Positions 24,603-32,339 of a stretch of DNA of 34,221 nt are shown piece after piece. The stretch is from XN24 sp964413755. GTDB taxonomy: Bacteria; Pseudomonadota; Gammaproteobacteria; Steroidobacterales; XN24. The notes below the pieces were generated by a model, which did not search any database, was not told the origin of the DNA, and saw only the letters and a list, made by a program, of their open reading frames with translations. Made by a program: the position numbers and the translations under genes. Every line of letters begins with the position of its first letter. Positions within the stretch are counted from its first letter, which is position 1. Location of the stretch: the NCBI GenBank assembly GCA_964413755.1, contig CAYPTW010000017.1, forward strand, positions 1-34,221. The letters run 5' to 3'.

Positions 24603-27379
24603 GTGTCGGCGCCCTGGTGATCATGGCCGGCCTGTGGCCTTTCGCGCAGGCACCCGAACCAGTTACTGCGACGGTGGGCGATGCAGGGCCGCTGTTGTCG
24701 GAGGCAAGCGCGCCGCCACCACCGGCTGACCCGGTGGCAGCGGCCGATGCCTACGCAGCGTTTCTCGTTTCGCCCGCCGCCGCAGACCCAGCCATGCGCG
24801 TGACCGCCATGCGCCGGCTGGCCGACCTGCGCCTCGAGGCGGCGGAAATCGCTCTCATGGAGGGGCGCTCGCCGCAAGCCGACCTGGACCAGGCGATCAG
24901 CCTGTATCGCTCCCTGCTGGACGATCCGGCGATGCAGGACGCCGGCCCGGAATGGCAGGACCACTGGCGTTACCAGCTGGCGCGCGCCGAGGCCATGGGC
25001 GGCCGCGATGACGCCGCCGAAGCCGTGCTGGACACGCTGGTGGCGGCACGGCCGGACTCTCCCCTCGCGCCGGAAGCCTGGTTCCGCATCGGCGAAGCGC
25101 GCTTCCTGGCGCGCGACTGGGTCGCCGCCGAGCGCGCCTACCAGGCGACCCTGGCACTCGAATCCGACGGGCCTTTCTCCGAGCAGGCGCGTTACAAGCT
25201 CGGCTGGACCCTGTTCAAGCAGTCGTTGCACGAACAGAGCTTCGTCTTCTTCGGCCAGGTCATCGACGCGCGCCTGGCGACCACGCCGCTGGAAGCGCTC
25301 GACCGCGCCGGCCGCGAACTGGTCGACGACAGTTTCCGCGCCATGGCAATCGGCTTTTCCGCCCTCGACGGTTTCGCCTCCGTCGATGCGTGGCTGGACG
25401 GACGCGGCACGGCAGACCCTGCATGGGCCTGGCTGAGCTACGTCCGCCTCGGCGAGTTGTACATCGAACAGGAGCGCTGGACGGACGCTGCCGCCGCCTT
25501 CAGCGCCGGGGCGCAGCGGGCGCCGCTGGATGCCCGCGCTCCCGTGCTGCAGGCACGCGCCATCGATGCCCTGGAGGAAGGCGGCTTCGCCAGCGAAGCA
25601 CTGGCGGCGATGGCTGCATTCGCTGAGCAGTTTTCCACGCAGGGCACCTGGTGGCAGGGTCGCGATCCCGCCGGGCAGGAGGCCGTGCGCGAGCGTCTCA
25701 AGCTCAGCCTCGATACCCTCGCCGCCCACCACCACGCCGCCTTCCAGGCCGGCACCGGCAGCGCCGCGACGGCGGCCGGCTGGTACCGCCGCTGGCTGCA
25801 GGAGTTCCCCGCCGCGCCGGAGGCTGCCGAGCGGCACTTCCTGCTGGCGGAGCTGTACTACGGCGACGGCGCGCTGCACGAGGCCGCCGAGGCCTACCAC
25901 GCCGCCGCCTACGCTTACGACCCGCATCCGCAGGCCGCAGAGGCCGGCTACGCCGCGGTGGTCGCCCGGCGCGATCTCGCCGCCCTCACCCCGGACGATC
26001 CGGCGGCGGAACTGGCGCTGGTCGAGGCGGCATTGCTGTTCTCCGACGGCTTCCCCGCGGACGCGCGTGCAGCGGAAGTCGAGCTCGAGGCTGCCGAGCG
26101 GCTCATGCAGCTCGGCCAGCTGGAGGCCGCGCGCGCCGCGGCCGCCCGCGTGTTGCAGCGTGCCGACGCGCCGCCGGGGCCGCGTGCTGCGGCGCGCCTG
26201 GTGAGCGGGCACGCGGCCTTCGACATGCAGGACTACGCGGCCGCGGAGCAGGATTACCTGGCCTGGCAGGCGGACACCGCGACCACGACGCCCGACGAGG
26301 CCCTCGCCGCCAGCGTGGCGGAGCGCATCGCCGCCAGCATCTACCGCCAGGCACAGGCAGCTGCCGATGCCGGCGAGCTGGACCTCGCCGTCGGTCATTT
26401 CGAACGCATCGCCGCCGCAGTGCCGGCCAGCCCGGTGGCGGCGACCGGCCAGCACGACGCGGCCGCGCTGCTCTTCGGCGCCGGCGCCTGGGCGCGTGCA
26501 GCCACGGCTTACGAAGCTTTCCTCGCCGGCTGGCCGGGCCATGCCCTCGCGACGGAGGCCCAGGTAAGCCTCGCCGCCGCCCTGGTCGAGCTCGGCGATG
26601 CGACCCGCGCCGCGCCCGCGCTGGCAGCCGTATCCAACCTGGCCGGGGAGTCGGAAGACGTGCGCCGGGCTGCGCTGTGGCAGGCAGCCGAGCTGTACGC
26701 TGAAAGCGGCGACGACGCCCGGGCCGAGCAGACCCTGCGCGATTACCTGCAGCGCTTCCCGGCGCCGGCCGACGCCGCGCTGGAAGCGCGCCACCGTCTC
26801 GCGGAGCTGGCCGGCCGGCGCAACGACGTGCCGGAACGCCGCCGCTGGCTGGAATCAATCATCCAGGTGCACGCCGCTGCGGGCGCCGACGCGACCCCGC
26901 GCAGCCGCACCCTCGCCGCGGCCGCGGCACTGGAAATCGCCATGCCGGCGGTGGAGCGCTTCAACGCCGCCATGCTGGTGCCGCCCCTGCAGCGCAGCGT
27001 CCCCGAGAAGGCGAAACGCATGCGTGCCGCCCTCGATGCGCTCGGCGCGGCGGCGGAATACGGCGTCGCCGAAGTCACCACCGAGTCGGCGTTCCGCATG
27101 GGCGAGCTGTATCGCGGCATGGCCACGGCGCTGCTCGAATCCGCGCGCCCGGACGGCCTCGATGCCGAGGCGCTGGACCAGTACGAAATGCTGCTCGAAG
27201 AGCAGGCCTTCCCGTTTGAAGAGGACGCCATCGCCATCCACGAGGCCAACGCGGCGCGCGCCCGCGAAGGCCTGTACGACCGCTGGGTGGTCGCGAGCTT
27301 CGAAGTGCTCGCCGCAATGGTGCCCGCGCGCTGGAACCGCCAGGAGACCGGAGAACGTGTTGTTGAACTGCTTCGCTAG
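24599..27379 (+). CDS. Large TPR protein (926 aa), GltD/E-like context
   Basis: 926 aa, almost entirely paired helices with TPR spacing. Clear units include EAWFRIGEARFLARDWVAAERAYQ (read as one repeat), FSEQARYKLGWTLFKQ, ERHFLLAELYYGDGALHEAAEAY and LEARHRLAELAGR. The short hydrophobic N-terminus (MSVGALVIMAGLWPFAQA) looks like a signal peptide with a weak basic end. A periplasmic scaffold in the ExbB/ExbD-driven complex is the best inference. No enzymatic motif is seen. The start overlaps the previous stop and the end overlaps the next start by 23 bases. Confidence 0.72.
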   Translation: MSVGALVIMAGLWPFAQAPEPVTATVGDAGPLLSEASAPPPPADPVAAADAYAAFLVSPAAADPAMRVTAMRRLADLRLEAAEIALMEGRSPQADLDQAISLYRSLLDDPAMQDAGPEWQDHWRYQLARAEAMGGRDDAAEAVLDTLVAARPDSPLAPEAWFRIGEARFLARDWVAAERAYQATLALESDGPFSEQARYKLGWTLFKQSLHEQSFVFFGQVIDARLATTPLEALDRAGRELVDDSFRAMAIGFSALDGFASVDAWLDGRGTADPAWAWLSYVRLGELYIEQERWTDAAAAFSAGAQRAPLDARAPVLQARAIDALEEGGFASEALAAMAAFAEQFSTQGTWWQGRDPAGQEAVRERLKLSLDTLAAHHHAAFQAGTGSAATAAGWYRRWLQEFPAAPEAAERHFLLAELYYGDGALHEAAEAYHAAAYAYDPHPQAAEAGYAAVVARRDLAALTPDDPAAELALVEAALLFSDGFPADARAAEVELEAAERLMQLGQLEAARAAAARVLQRADAPPGPRAAARLVSGHAAFDMQDYAAAEQDYLAWQADTATTTPDEALAASVAERIAASIYRQAQAAADAGELDLAVGHFERIAAAVPASPVAATGQHDAAALLFGAGAWARAATAYEAFLAGWPGHALATEAQVSLAAALVELGDATRAAPALAAVSNLAGESEDVRRAALWQAAELYAESGDDARAEQTLRDYLQRFPAPADAALEARHRLAELAGRRNDVPERRRWLESIIQVHAAAGADATPRSRTLAAAAALEIAMPAVERFNAAMLVPPLQRSVPEKAKRMRAALDALGAAAEYGVAEVTTESAFRMGELYRGMATALLESARPDGLDAEALDQYEMLLEEQAFPFEEDAIAIHEANAARAREGLYDRWVVASFEVLAAMVPARWNRQETGERVVELLR

Positions 27380-27983
27380 TCATTGTCACCCGCGTCGCGC
27401 CGCCGCGCGTGCCCACTTGCTCGGTGCCTGCGCCGGACTGTTGCTGTTGTCCGGCTGCGCCGCGCTGCCCGGCGGCACCGGCGACAGCCCCGGTGTCGAC
27501 GATCGCCGTTTCGACCAGGTGGCGACGGCGATGCACGAAGGCCCGGACGAGACCGCGCTGGAGCTGCTGGACGAGATCGCCACGGCCTACCCGGAGCTGT
27601 CCGCGCCCTGGGTCAACAAGGGCATCGTGCATGCCGCCGCCGGACGCGACGAGGAAGCCGAGGCGGCCTTCCGGCACGCGCTGGAAGTCGCGCCCGGCAA
27701 CGCCATCGCCCATGCCGAGCTGGGCATCGTGCTGCGCCGCCAGGGCCGTTTCGCCGAGGCGGACGCCGCCTACCAGGCCGCCCTCGAGCTCGACCCCGAC
27801 TACGCCCTGGCGTGGCGCAACCGCGGCGTGCTGCTGGACCTCTACCTGGGGCGCCCGGCCGAGGCGCTCGAGTGCTACGAGCGCTACCTGCAACTCGTCG
27901 GCGGGCTGGATGCCGACGAGCAGGTCGCGCGCTGGGTGGCGGAACTCCGCCTGCGTACTGACTCGAGGGTGGCGAACCGATGA
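27357..27983 (+). CDS. TPR lipoprotein (GltE-like)
   Basis: 208 aa with GTG start 27357. TTG 27360 or 27363 are alternatives that fit the GGAG at 27349-27352 as well or better. A lipobox LSGC places the lipid at about Cys34. At least three TPR units follow at about 55-175: PWVNKGIVHAAAGRDEEAEA, AHAELGIVLRRQGRFAEADA and ALAWRNRGVLLDLYLGRPAE. The size and arrangement resemble the TPR lipoproteins (GltE) of the Myxococcus gliding complex; homology would need profile comparison. It overlaps genes on both sides, so it is translationally coupled. Confidence 0.72.
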   Translation: MLLNCFASHCHPRRAAARAHLLGACAGLLLLSGCAALPGGTGDSPGVDDRRFDQVATAMHEGPDETALELLDEIATAYPELSAPWVNKGIVHAAAGRDEEAEAAFRHALEVAPGNAIAHAELGIVLRRQGRFAEADAAYQAALELDPDYALAWRNRGVLLDLYLGRPAEALECYERYLQLVGGLDADEQVARWVAELRLRTDSRVANR

Positions 27984-28315
27984 ACATCCCGCAGCGCCCC
28001 GCCCTGCTTCTCGCCCTGCTGCTGGCAATGCCCGCGGCTGCCGAGGAGGAGACGAAGATCGAGCTGGACACCGCCAAGGTGACCGGCAATCGCGAACTGC
28101 CGCGCGTCATGGCCATCGTGCCGTGGAAGAAGGCGCCGGCCGGCGAGCTGCCGGGCCGCCCGCTGCAGAGCCTGCTCGACGAAACCCTGGCGCCGGCCGA
28201 CCGGCTGGTGATGCGGCGCCAGGCCGCACATTGGGCCGCGCTGGAAAGCGCCGGCCAGTTTGAAGTTTCAGGAAGTGCCGGCACCCGCCGGACGATATCC
28301 ACCGTGGAGGAGTAA
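27980..28315 (+). CDS. Small periplasmic protein of the motor cluster
   Basis: 111 aa. A signal peptide (residues 1-21, ending PAAA) leads into a short mature protein. A notable segment is VTGNRELPRVMAIVPWKKA at about 35-53, then GRPLQSLLDETLAPADRLVMRR. I know this pattern only as a companion of ExbB/ExbD/TPR gene clusters and can assign no function. It overlaps the TPR lipoprotein gene by four bases and ends three bases before the ExbB-like gene. Confidence 0.65.
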   Translation: MNIPQRPALLLALLLAMPAAAEEETKIELDTAKVTGNRELPRVMAIVPWKKAPAGELPGRPLQSLLDETLAPADRLVMRRQAAHWAALESAGQFEVSGSAGTRRTISTVEE

Positions 28316-28318
28316 GTA

Positions 28319-28981
28319 ATGGACGTGTACACCGCAATTGTCGGTTTCTTTCAGCAGGGCGGGGTCTTCATGTACCCCATCGTCATTGTGCTGGTGCTCG
28401 GCGGCGCCATCGCGATCGAACGCTATGTCTACCTGTCCGCCGCCGGCGTCAGCAACCGCAAGCTGTGGCAGCAGCTGATGCCGATGGTGAAGTCGGGCAA
28501 CTACGCCGAGGCCATGAACGTGGCCGGCCGCTCCAAGGTGGCCATCGGCAACATCCTGGCCTACGGGCTGTCCCGGCTCGGCACGGCGCGACGCCGCGAC
28601 GACATCGAGAAGGCCATGGAAGAAAGCCTGCTCGAGACGCTGCCGCGCATCGAGAAGCGCACGCACTACCTGGCGACCTTCGCCAACATCGCCACGCTGC
28701 TCGGCCTGCTCGGCACCATCATCGGCCTCATCAAGGCATTCACCGCGGTGGCCGCGGCGAACCCGGCCGAGAAGGCCGACATGCTGTCCGCCAGTATCTC
28801 GGTGGCGATGAACACCACGGCCTTCGGGCTCATGGTCGCCATCCCGCTGCTGCTGGCGCACACGGTACTGCAGAGCAAGACCACCGAGATCGTCGACAGC
28901 CTGGAAATGGCGGCCGTGAAGTTCCTCAACGCGGTCACCGACCCGGCCAAGCCGACGCGCACCGAGGCGACGGGAGGCTGA
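28319..28981 (+). CDS. MotA/TolQ/ExbB proton-channel protein
   Basis: 220 aa, the usual length for TolQ/ExbB. Three membrane helices lie at about 15-35 (FMYPIVIVLVLGGAIAIERY), 118-140 (FANIATLLGLLGTIIGLIKAF, read across the helix) and 158-180 (NTTAFGLMVAIPLLL). The TLLGLLGT and NTTAFGL signatures of the proton channel are intact. It should form a pentamer around the TolR/ExbD-type helices and convert proton-motive force to movement. Two ExbD-type genes follow directly, the arrangement seen for AglR with AglQ and AglS in Myxococcus. It is not tolQ of the Tol-Pal system, because tolA, tolB and pal are absent. Confidence 0.93.
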   Translation: MDVYTAIVGFFQQGGVFMYPIVIVLVLGGAIAIERYVYLSAAGVSNRKLWQQLMPMVKSGNYAEAMNVAGRSKVAIGNILAYGLSRLGTARRRDDIEKAMEESLLETLPRIEKRTHYLATFANIATLLGLLGTIIGLIKAFTAVAAANPAEKADMLSASISVAMNTTAFGLMVAIPLLLAHTVLQSKTTEIVDSLEMAAVKFLNAVTDPAKPTRTEATGG

Positions 28982-28982
28982 G

Positions 28983-29483
28983 ATGAGACTCCTGAAGCGC
29001 CGCCGGCGGAACAATGACCCGGGCGAGCTCGACATCACCGCCTTCATGAACCTGATGGTGGTGCTGGTGCCGTTCCTGCTCATCACGGCCGTGTTCTCGC
29101 GCCTGGCGGTGCACGAGCTGACCCTGCCGGGACCCTCGGCAGAGAGCAGCGAGGCCGCGGAACAGGGCCTGAACCTGGAAGTCGTGGTGCGTGAGAACGC
29201 GCTCGAGATCGGCGACCGCCGTACCGGGCTGCTGCAACGCTTCGAGGCCGATGCCGAGGGCAGCTTCGACTACGCCGCGGTGTCGGACTTCCTCGCCCAG
29301 GTCAAGCTGCGCCATCCCGAGGTGCGCGAGGCGACCGTCCTCATGGAGCCGGAAATCCATTACCAGCGTCTCGTCGACGTCATGGACACGCTGCGCGTCG
29401 CGCGCGTCGAGCAGGGGACGGCCGAGCTGTTCCCCGATATCTCGATCGGCGATGCGCCGGCAGCCAAAGGAGGCGGCCGATGA
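28983..29483 (+). CDS. ExbD/TolR-type protein 1 (Asn in place of channel Asp)
   Basis: 166 aa. A basic cytoplasmic N-terminus (MRLLKRRRRNN) is followed by a single membrane helix (about 20-40, AFMNLMVVLVPFLLITAVF) and then a periplasmic TolR-like domain (about 60-160, with LEVVVRENALEIGDRR and VTVLMEPEIHYQRLVDVMDTL type strands and helix). The position of the proton-accepting Asp in ExbD/TolR (F/L-I/M-D-V/I) is Asn23 here, encoded by AAC. Asp17 lies just outside the membrane. The protein may therefore be a structural partner of the second ExbD, which keeps its Asp. The start is two bases after the ExbB stop and the end overlaps the second ExbD by four bases. Confidence 0.9.
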   Translation: MRLLKRRRRNNDPGELDITAFMNLMVVLVPFLLITAVFSRLAVHELTLPGPSAESSEAAEQGLNLEVVVRENALEIGDRRTGLLQRFEADAEGSFDYAAVSDFLAQVKLRHPEVREATVLMEPEIHYQRLVDVMDTLRVARVEQGTAELFPDISIGDAPAAKGGGR

Positions 29484-29974
29484 ACTCTTCACGACGCGCC
29501 CGTCGCATGGAAATGCACCACAAGCGCCGGCGCGGGGCCCCCCTGAGCCTCGTGTCCCTGATGGACATCTTCACGATCCTGGTGTTCTTCCTGCTCGTCA
29601 ACTCCTCCGACGTGCAGCAGCTCACCACACCCAAGGGGATGGAGATGCCGGAGTCGATCGCGCAGCAGCCGCCGCGCGAAACCGTGGTCGTCACCGTCGG
29701 CCCGGAGACCATCCTGGTGCAGGGCGAAGTGGTCGCCATGACGGCGGAAGTGCTGGATGCCGACGGCGACTTCATTCCCGGCCTGGCTGCGGCGCTGGAA
29801 CAGCTCAGCGCGCGCCGCTTGCGCGTCGACGAGGAACTGCAGCCCGAGGTCACCATCCTGGGTGACCGCGAACTCCCTTACCGACTGCTGCGCAAGGTCA
29901 TGGTGACCTGCACGCGCGCGGACTATGGACGCGTCTCGCTGGCCGTGGTGCAGCGGGATGCCGAAACCGCATGA
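29480..29974 (+). CDS. ExbD/TolR-type protein 2 (channel Asp present)
   Basis: 164 aa. A strongly basic cytoplasmic N-terminus leads to one membrane helix, LSLVSLMDIFTILVFFLLV (about 22-40). It carries the expected protonatable Asp29, followed by a periplasmic domain (about 60-160, ETVVVTVGPETILVQGE then ELPYRLLRKVMVTCTRADYG). Paired with the Asn-bearing paralogue directly upstream (four-base overlap), it would supply the proton-responsive residue of a mixed ExbD dimer in the ExbB pentamer. Confidence 0.92.
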   Translation: MNSSRRARRMEMHHKRRRGAPLSLVSLMDIFTILVFFLLVNSSDVQQLTTPKGMEMPESIAQQPPRETVVVTVGPETILVQGEVVAMTAEVLDADGDFIPGLAAALEQLSARRLRVDEELQPEVTILGDRELPYRLLRKVMVTCTRADYGRVSLAVVQRDAETA

Positions 29975-29984
29975 GGAGGCCCGC

Positions 29985-30935
29985 ATGACAACCCTGGCCA
30001 TCAGCGGGTTCGAACTGCCGTGGACCCGGGACCCGCAGGTCGAGCAGCGCTTCCGGCGCATCCTCGGCCGCACCGCCCTGGTCGCGCTGCTGCTCTGCCT
30101 GATCATGCCCTGGCTGCCGCTCCCGGAACGGGATGCCTCGGAACCGCCCGAAGTGCCGGAACGCTTTGCCCGGCTGATGATCGAGCGTACGCCTCCGCCG
30201 CCACCGCCGGTGGTGGCCCAGGAGCCCGAGCCTGAACCGGTCGTCGAAGAGGCGGCGGCGCCCCAGCCGGAGCCGGTGCAGACACCGCAGCCGCGGCCTG
30301 CCGAGCCGCCCCCGCCGAGCGCGCGCGAGCGTGCATCCTCGGCCGGCGTCATGGCTTTCGCCGACACCCTCGCGGACCTGCGCGCGCATGAAGCGGTGGC
30401 AGCGGCCACCACGGCGGACGGCCTGGAGGCCGGCGCCGGCGAGGCGCAGTTCAACGAGCGCAACGTGGTGACCGCACGCGGCGGCCGCGCCAGCGGCGGC
30501 ATCAACACCGCCGGCATGTCGCGCAACACCGGCGGCACCGGTCTCGGCGGGCGCGCGGTGACCCAGGTCGCCTCCCCGGGCGGGGGCGGCGGGGGCGGTG
30601 GCGGTCGCGGCGGCAGCGCCTCCGGCACCGGCGGCGACGGGCTCAATGCGCGCAGCCGCGAGGAGATCGAGCTGGTCTTCGACAAGAACAAGGCCGCGAT
30701 CTACGCCCTCTACAACCGTGCGTTACGCAGCGATCCGACGCTGCGCGGGCGCCTGGTGCTGGAGCTGACCATCGCGCCGAGCGGCGAGGTGACGGACTGC
30801 AAGATCGTATCCTCGGAGCTGTCGGACCCCGAGTTCGAGCGCCGCCTGGTGTCGCGCGTGATGATGTTCCGCTTCGAGGACAAGGACGTCGCCACCGTGA
30901 CGACCACCAAGCCGATCGAGTTCTTCCCGGCCTGA
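29985..30935 (+). CDS. AgmX/TonB-like energy transducer
   Basis: 316 aa. A cytoplasmic N-terminus of about 28 residues and one membrane helix (about 29-47) precede a Pro/Glu-rich periplasm-spanning stretch (about 54-112) with short poly-Pro and EPEPEP runs. A Gly-rich hinge (about 199-219, with nine consecutive Gly) follows. The C-terminal domain (about 222-316) has the AgmX/PglI-TonB pattern: VFDKNKAAIYALYNRAL, then LVLELTIAPSGEVTDCKIV and FEFFPA-like final strand (IEFFPA). It is the likely mechanical link from the ExbB/ExbD motor to TPR and barrel partners, like GltG/GltJ in Myxococcus. It lacks a cytoplasmic FHA or zinc domain. The start is ATG 29985 behind GAGGAG. Confidence 0.88.
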   Translation: MTTLAISGFELPWTRDPQVEQRFRRILGRTALVALLLCLIMPWLPLPERDASEPPEVPERFARLMIERTPPPPPPVVAQEPEPEPVVEEAAAPQPEPVQTPQPRPAEPPPPSARERASSAGVMAFADTLADLRAHEAVAAATTADGLEAGAGEAQFNERNVVTARGGRASGGINTAGMSRNTGGTGLGGRAVTQVASPGGGGGGGGGRGGSASGTGGDGLNARSREEIELVFDKNKAAIYALYNRALRSDPTLRGRLVLELTIAPSGEVTDCKIVSSELSDPEFERRLVSRVMMFRFEDKDVATVTTTKPIEFFPA

Positions 30936-30946
30936 GGGATGCGCGC

Positions 30947-31582
30947 GTGACGGCCCGTTGGATGACACGCTCGGCGGTATACGCAATGGCGCTGGGCATT
31001 GCCGCGCCCGTGCCCGCGGGCGAGCCCACGCGCCTCGCCGCCACCCTGGTCGCGGCCGGGGATGCCGCCGCGCTGGTGGAATTTCCCGCCGGGCAGGCCT
31101 GGCTGCGGCCCGGGGACTCGATGGAAGGCTGCGTCCTGTTGCGCGTCGAGGCCACGGCCGCCGAGCTGGAATGCGAAGCGCGGCGCATCTATCTCGAACT
31201 CGAGGAAGGCGCAGGCGCACCGGCAGAAGTCGCCCCCGAACCGACCATGTCCAGCGTCGCGCTCCCACCGGGGATGCTGCAGTCGCTGGCAGACCGGCCC
31301 CAGGCACTGGCGCTGGCGGCGGACTTCGCGCCCGTCGTGGAGGACGGCCAGTTACGCGGCTGGACGGTCGCGCGGCTCGATAGCGCCAGCGAACTGGCGG
31401 GCCTGGGCTTGCAGGAAGCCGACGTGATTCACACCGTGAACGGCGCGCCGGCGGCCGAGCCGGCGGCCTTCGCCGCGGCGCTCAAGGCCCTGCCGGAGAG
31501 CCATGCGTTCACGCTGGAACTGTGGCGCGACGGCCTGCCGCTGACCCTGCTGGTGGCGGCGCCGCCCGCGTCTCTGCGCTGA
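30947..31582 (+). CDS. GspC-like PDZ-domain protein
   Basis: 211 aa. The N-terminal signal or anchor (about 1-25) is followed by a small all-beta region (about 28-85, LAATLVAAGDAAALVEFPAG, then LRPGDSMEGCVLLRVEATAAELEC) that resembles the HR domain of type II secretion GspC. A PDZ domain lies at about 125-205 (GWTVARLDSASELAGLGLQEADVIHTVNG, read as strand, loop and helix). The start is GTG 30947 behind GAGGG. As the last gene of the cluster it could be an assembly or recruitment factor. No other type II secretion gene is in the window, so it is not part of a Gsp operon here. Confidence 0.75.
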   Translation: MTARWMTRSAVYAMALGIAAPVPAGEPTRLAATLVAAGDAAALVEFPAGQAWLRPGDSMEGCVLLRVEATAAELECEARRIYLELEEGAGAPAEVAPEPTMSSVALPPGMLQSLADRPQALALAADFAPVVEDGQLRGWTVARLDSASELAGLGLQEADVIHTVNGAPAAEPAAFAAALKALPESHAFTLELWRDGLPLTLLVAAPPASLR

Positions 31583-31595
31583 GTCTCGCAGCCCA

Positions 31596-31611
31596 GCGGC
31601 CCAGGGGCCGC
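31596..31611. terminator. GC hairpin between convergent genes
   Basis: GCGGCCC (31596-31602) pairs perfectly with GGGCCGC (31605-31611). It lies in the 30-base gap between the PDZ gene stop and the stop of the opposing gene. There is no T-run on either strand, so it is at best a weak or Rho-assisted bidirectional terminator. Confidence 0.35.
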
Positions 31612-31612
31612 A

Positions 31613-31984
31613 TCAGGGGTGCAGGTAGAACACCTTGCTGATGATCTGCCAGCGCCCGTCGACCTTCACCAGGGTGAAGAAGTCGGTGAAGCGGTGGCCG
31701 GTCCAGTCGTCCATGTCCACCCGCACCGAGGCCGCGGTGCCCACGATGTCGATACTCGCGATGCGGGCGTCGAGCCCGGGCGCCGGTCCGTTCTCATCGT
31801 GCCAGTCGTAGAAGCCCTGGATCGGCCCGCAGAACAGGTCCGGCCCCACGTAGCCGCAGATGTTGGCGTCGGCATGGAACGCCGGCTTGAGCGCTGCGCT
31901 CTTCCCGGCACGGCCGCCCTCGATGTAGGCCTGCATGGTGGCGGTGACCTGGTCGAGCTCGTCGACGTAGCTGTGGTCTGACAT
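31613..31984 (-). CDS. NTF2-fold protein, putative lumazine-binding type
   Basis: 123 aa, a typical single NTF2/SnoaL-like domain. An N-terminal helix (ATMQAYIEGGRAGKSAALKP) leads to FHADANICGYVGPDLFCGPIQGFYDWHDE. The strands IASIDIVGTAASVRVDMDDW and FTDFFTLVKVDGRWQIISKVF complete the fold. It resembles the putative lumazine-binding family (Lumazine_bd_2), whose ligands are mostly unproven. ATG 31984 has AAGGAG seven bases upstream. It lies 12 bases downstream of another NTF2-fold gene on the same strand. Confidence 0.82.
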   Translation of the reverse strand: MSDHSYVDELDQVTATMQAYIEGGRAGKSAALKPAFHADANICGYVGPDLFCGPIQGFYDWHDENGPAPGLDARIASIDIVGTAASVRVDMDDWTGHRFTDFFTLVKVDGRWQIISKVFYLHP

Positions 31985-31996
31985 TTTCGGGCTCCT

Positions 31997-32236
31997 TCAG
32001 GGCTGCATCGCCGCCAGCTGCGCGGCGGTGTCGGTGTACTGGTGAAAGGTCACGGCCTTGCCGTCACGGAACTTCCAGACATGGGCGAACGGCGCCTTGA
32101 AGTGCTTGCCGGTGGCGTTGCAGGTGCCGCTGTACTCGCCCAGTGCGACCACCGTCGAACCGCCGTCGACGAACTCGTGCGGCACGGCGGCGAAAGCACG
32201 GTACACCCCGCGCGCGAGGTCCAGTTCATTGCTCAT
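31997..32236 (-). CDS. Short SnoaL/NTF2-like protein, apparently missing its middle
   Basis: 79 aa as read. It begins MSNELDLARGVYRAFAA, a normal SnoaL-like first helix. It then passes directly into VPHEFVDGGSTVVALGEYSG and AHVWKFRDGKAVTFHQYTDT, which are the second half of the fold. About 45 residues usual between these parts (the W/Y-containing strand and loop) are absent, with FAA at the joint. The gene abuts the assembly gap, and its 5-prime 52 bases are repeated across the gap. The short form may be a real deletion allele, a strain variant or an assembly join. Confidence 0.6.
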   Translation of the reverse strand: MSNELDLARGVYRAFAAVPHEFVDGGSTVVALGEYSGTCNATGKHFKAPFAHVWKFRDGKAVTFHQYTDTAAQLAAMQP

Positions 32237-32239
32237 TGC
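32185..32239. repeat. 55-base repeat, left copy at assembly gap
   Basis: These 55 bases are identical to 32340-32394 and end exactly where the N-run begins. A perfect 55-base overlap at contig ends corresponds to a common assembler k-mer length, so this is probably not a biological repeat. Confidence 0.9.
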
Positions 32240-32339
32240 NNNNNNNNNNNNNNNNNNNNNNNNNNNNNNNNNNNNNNNNNNNNNNNNNNNNNNNNNNNNN
32301 NNNNNNNNNNNNNNNNNNNNNNNNNNNNNNNNNNNNNNN
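32240..32339. other. Assembly gap of exactly 100 N
   Basis: Exactly 100 N, the conventional placeholder for a gap of unknown size. Because the flanks overlap by 55 identical bases, the true distance may be negative: the contigs may simply overlap with nothing missing. Confidence 0.98.

Noticed and set aside
28319..30935. Tol-Pal or standard TonB system
   Set aside because: No TolA, TolB or Pal, no TonB-dependent receptor; the transducer has an AgmX-type Gly-rich hinge and there are two ExbD genes with distinct channel residues.
30947..31582. Part of a type II secretion operon
   Set aside because: No secretin, ATPase or pseudopilin genes are nearby; only the domain layout resembles GspC.
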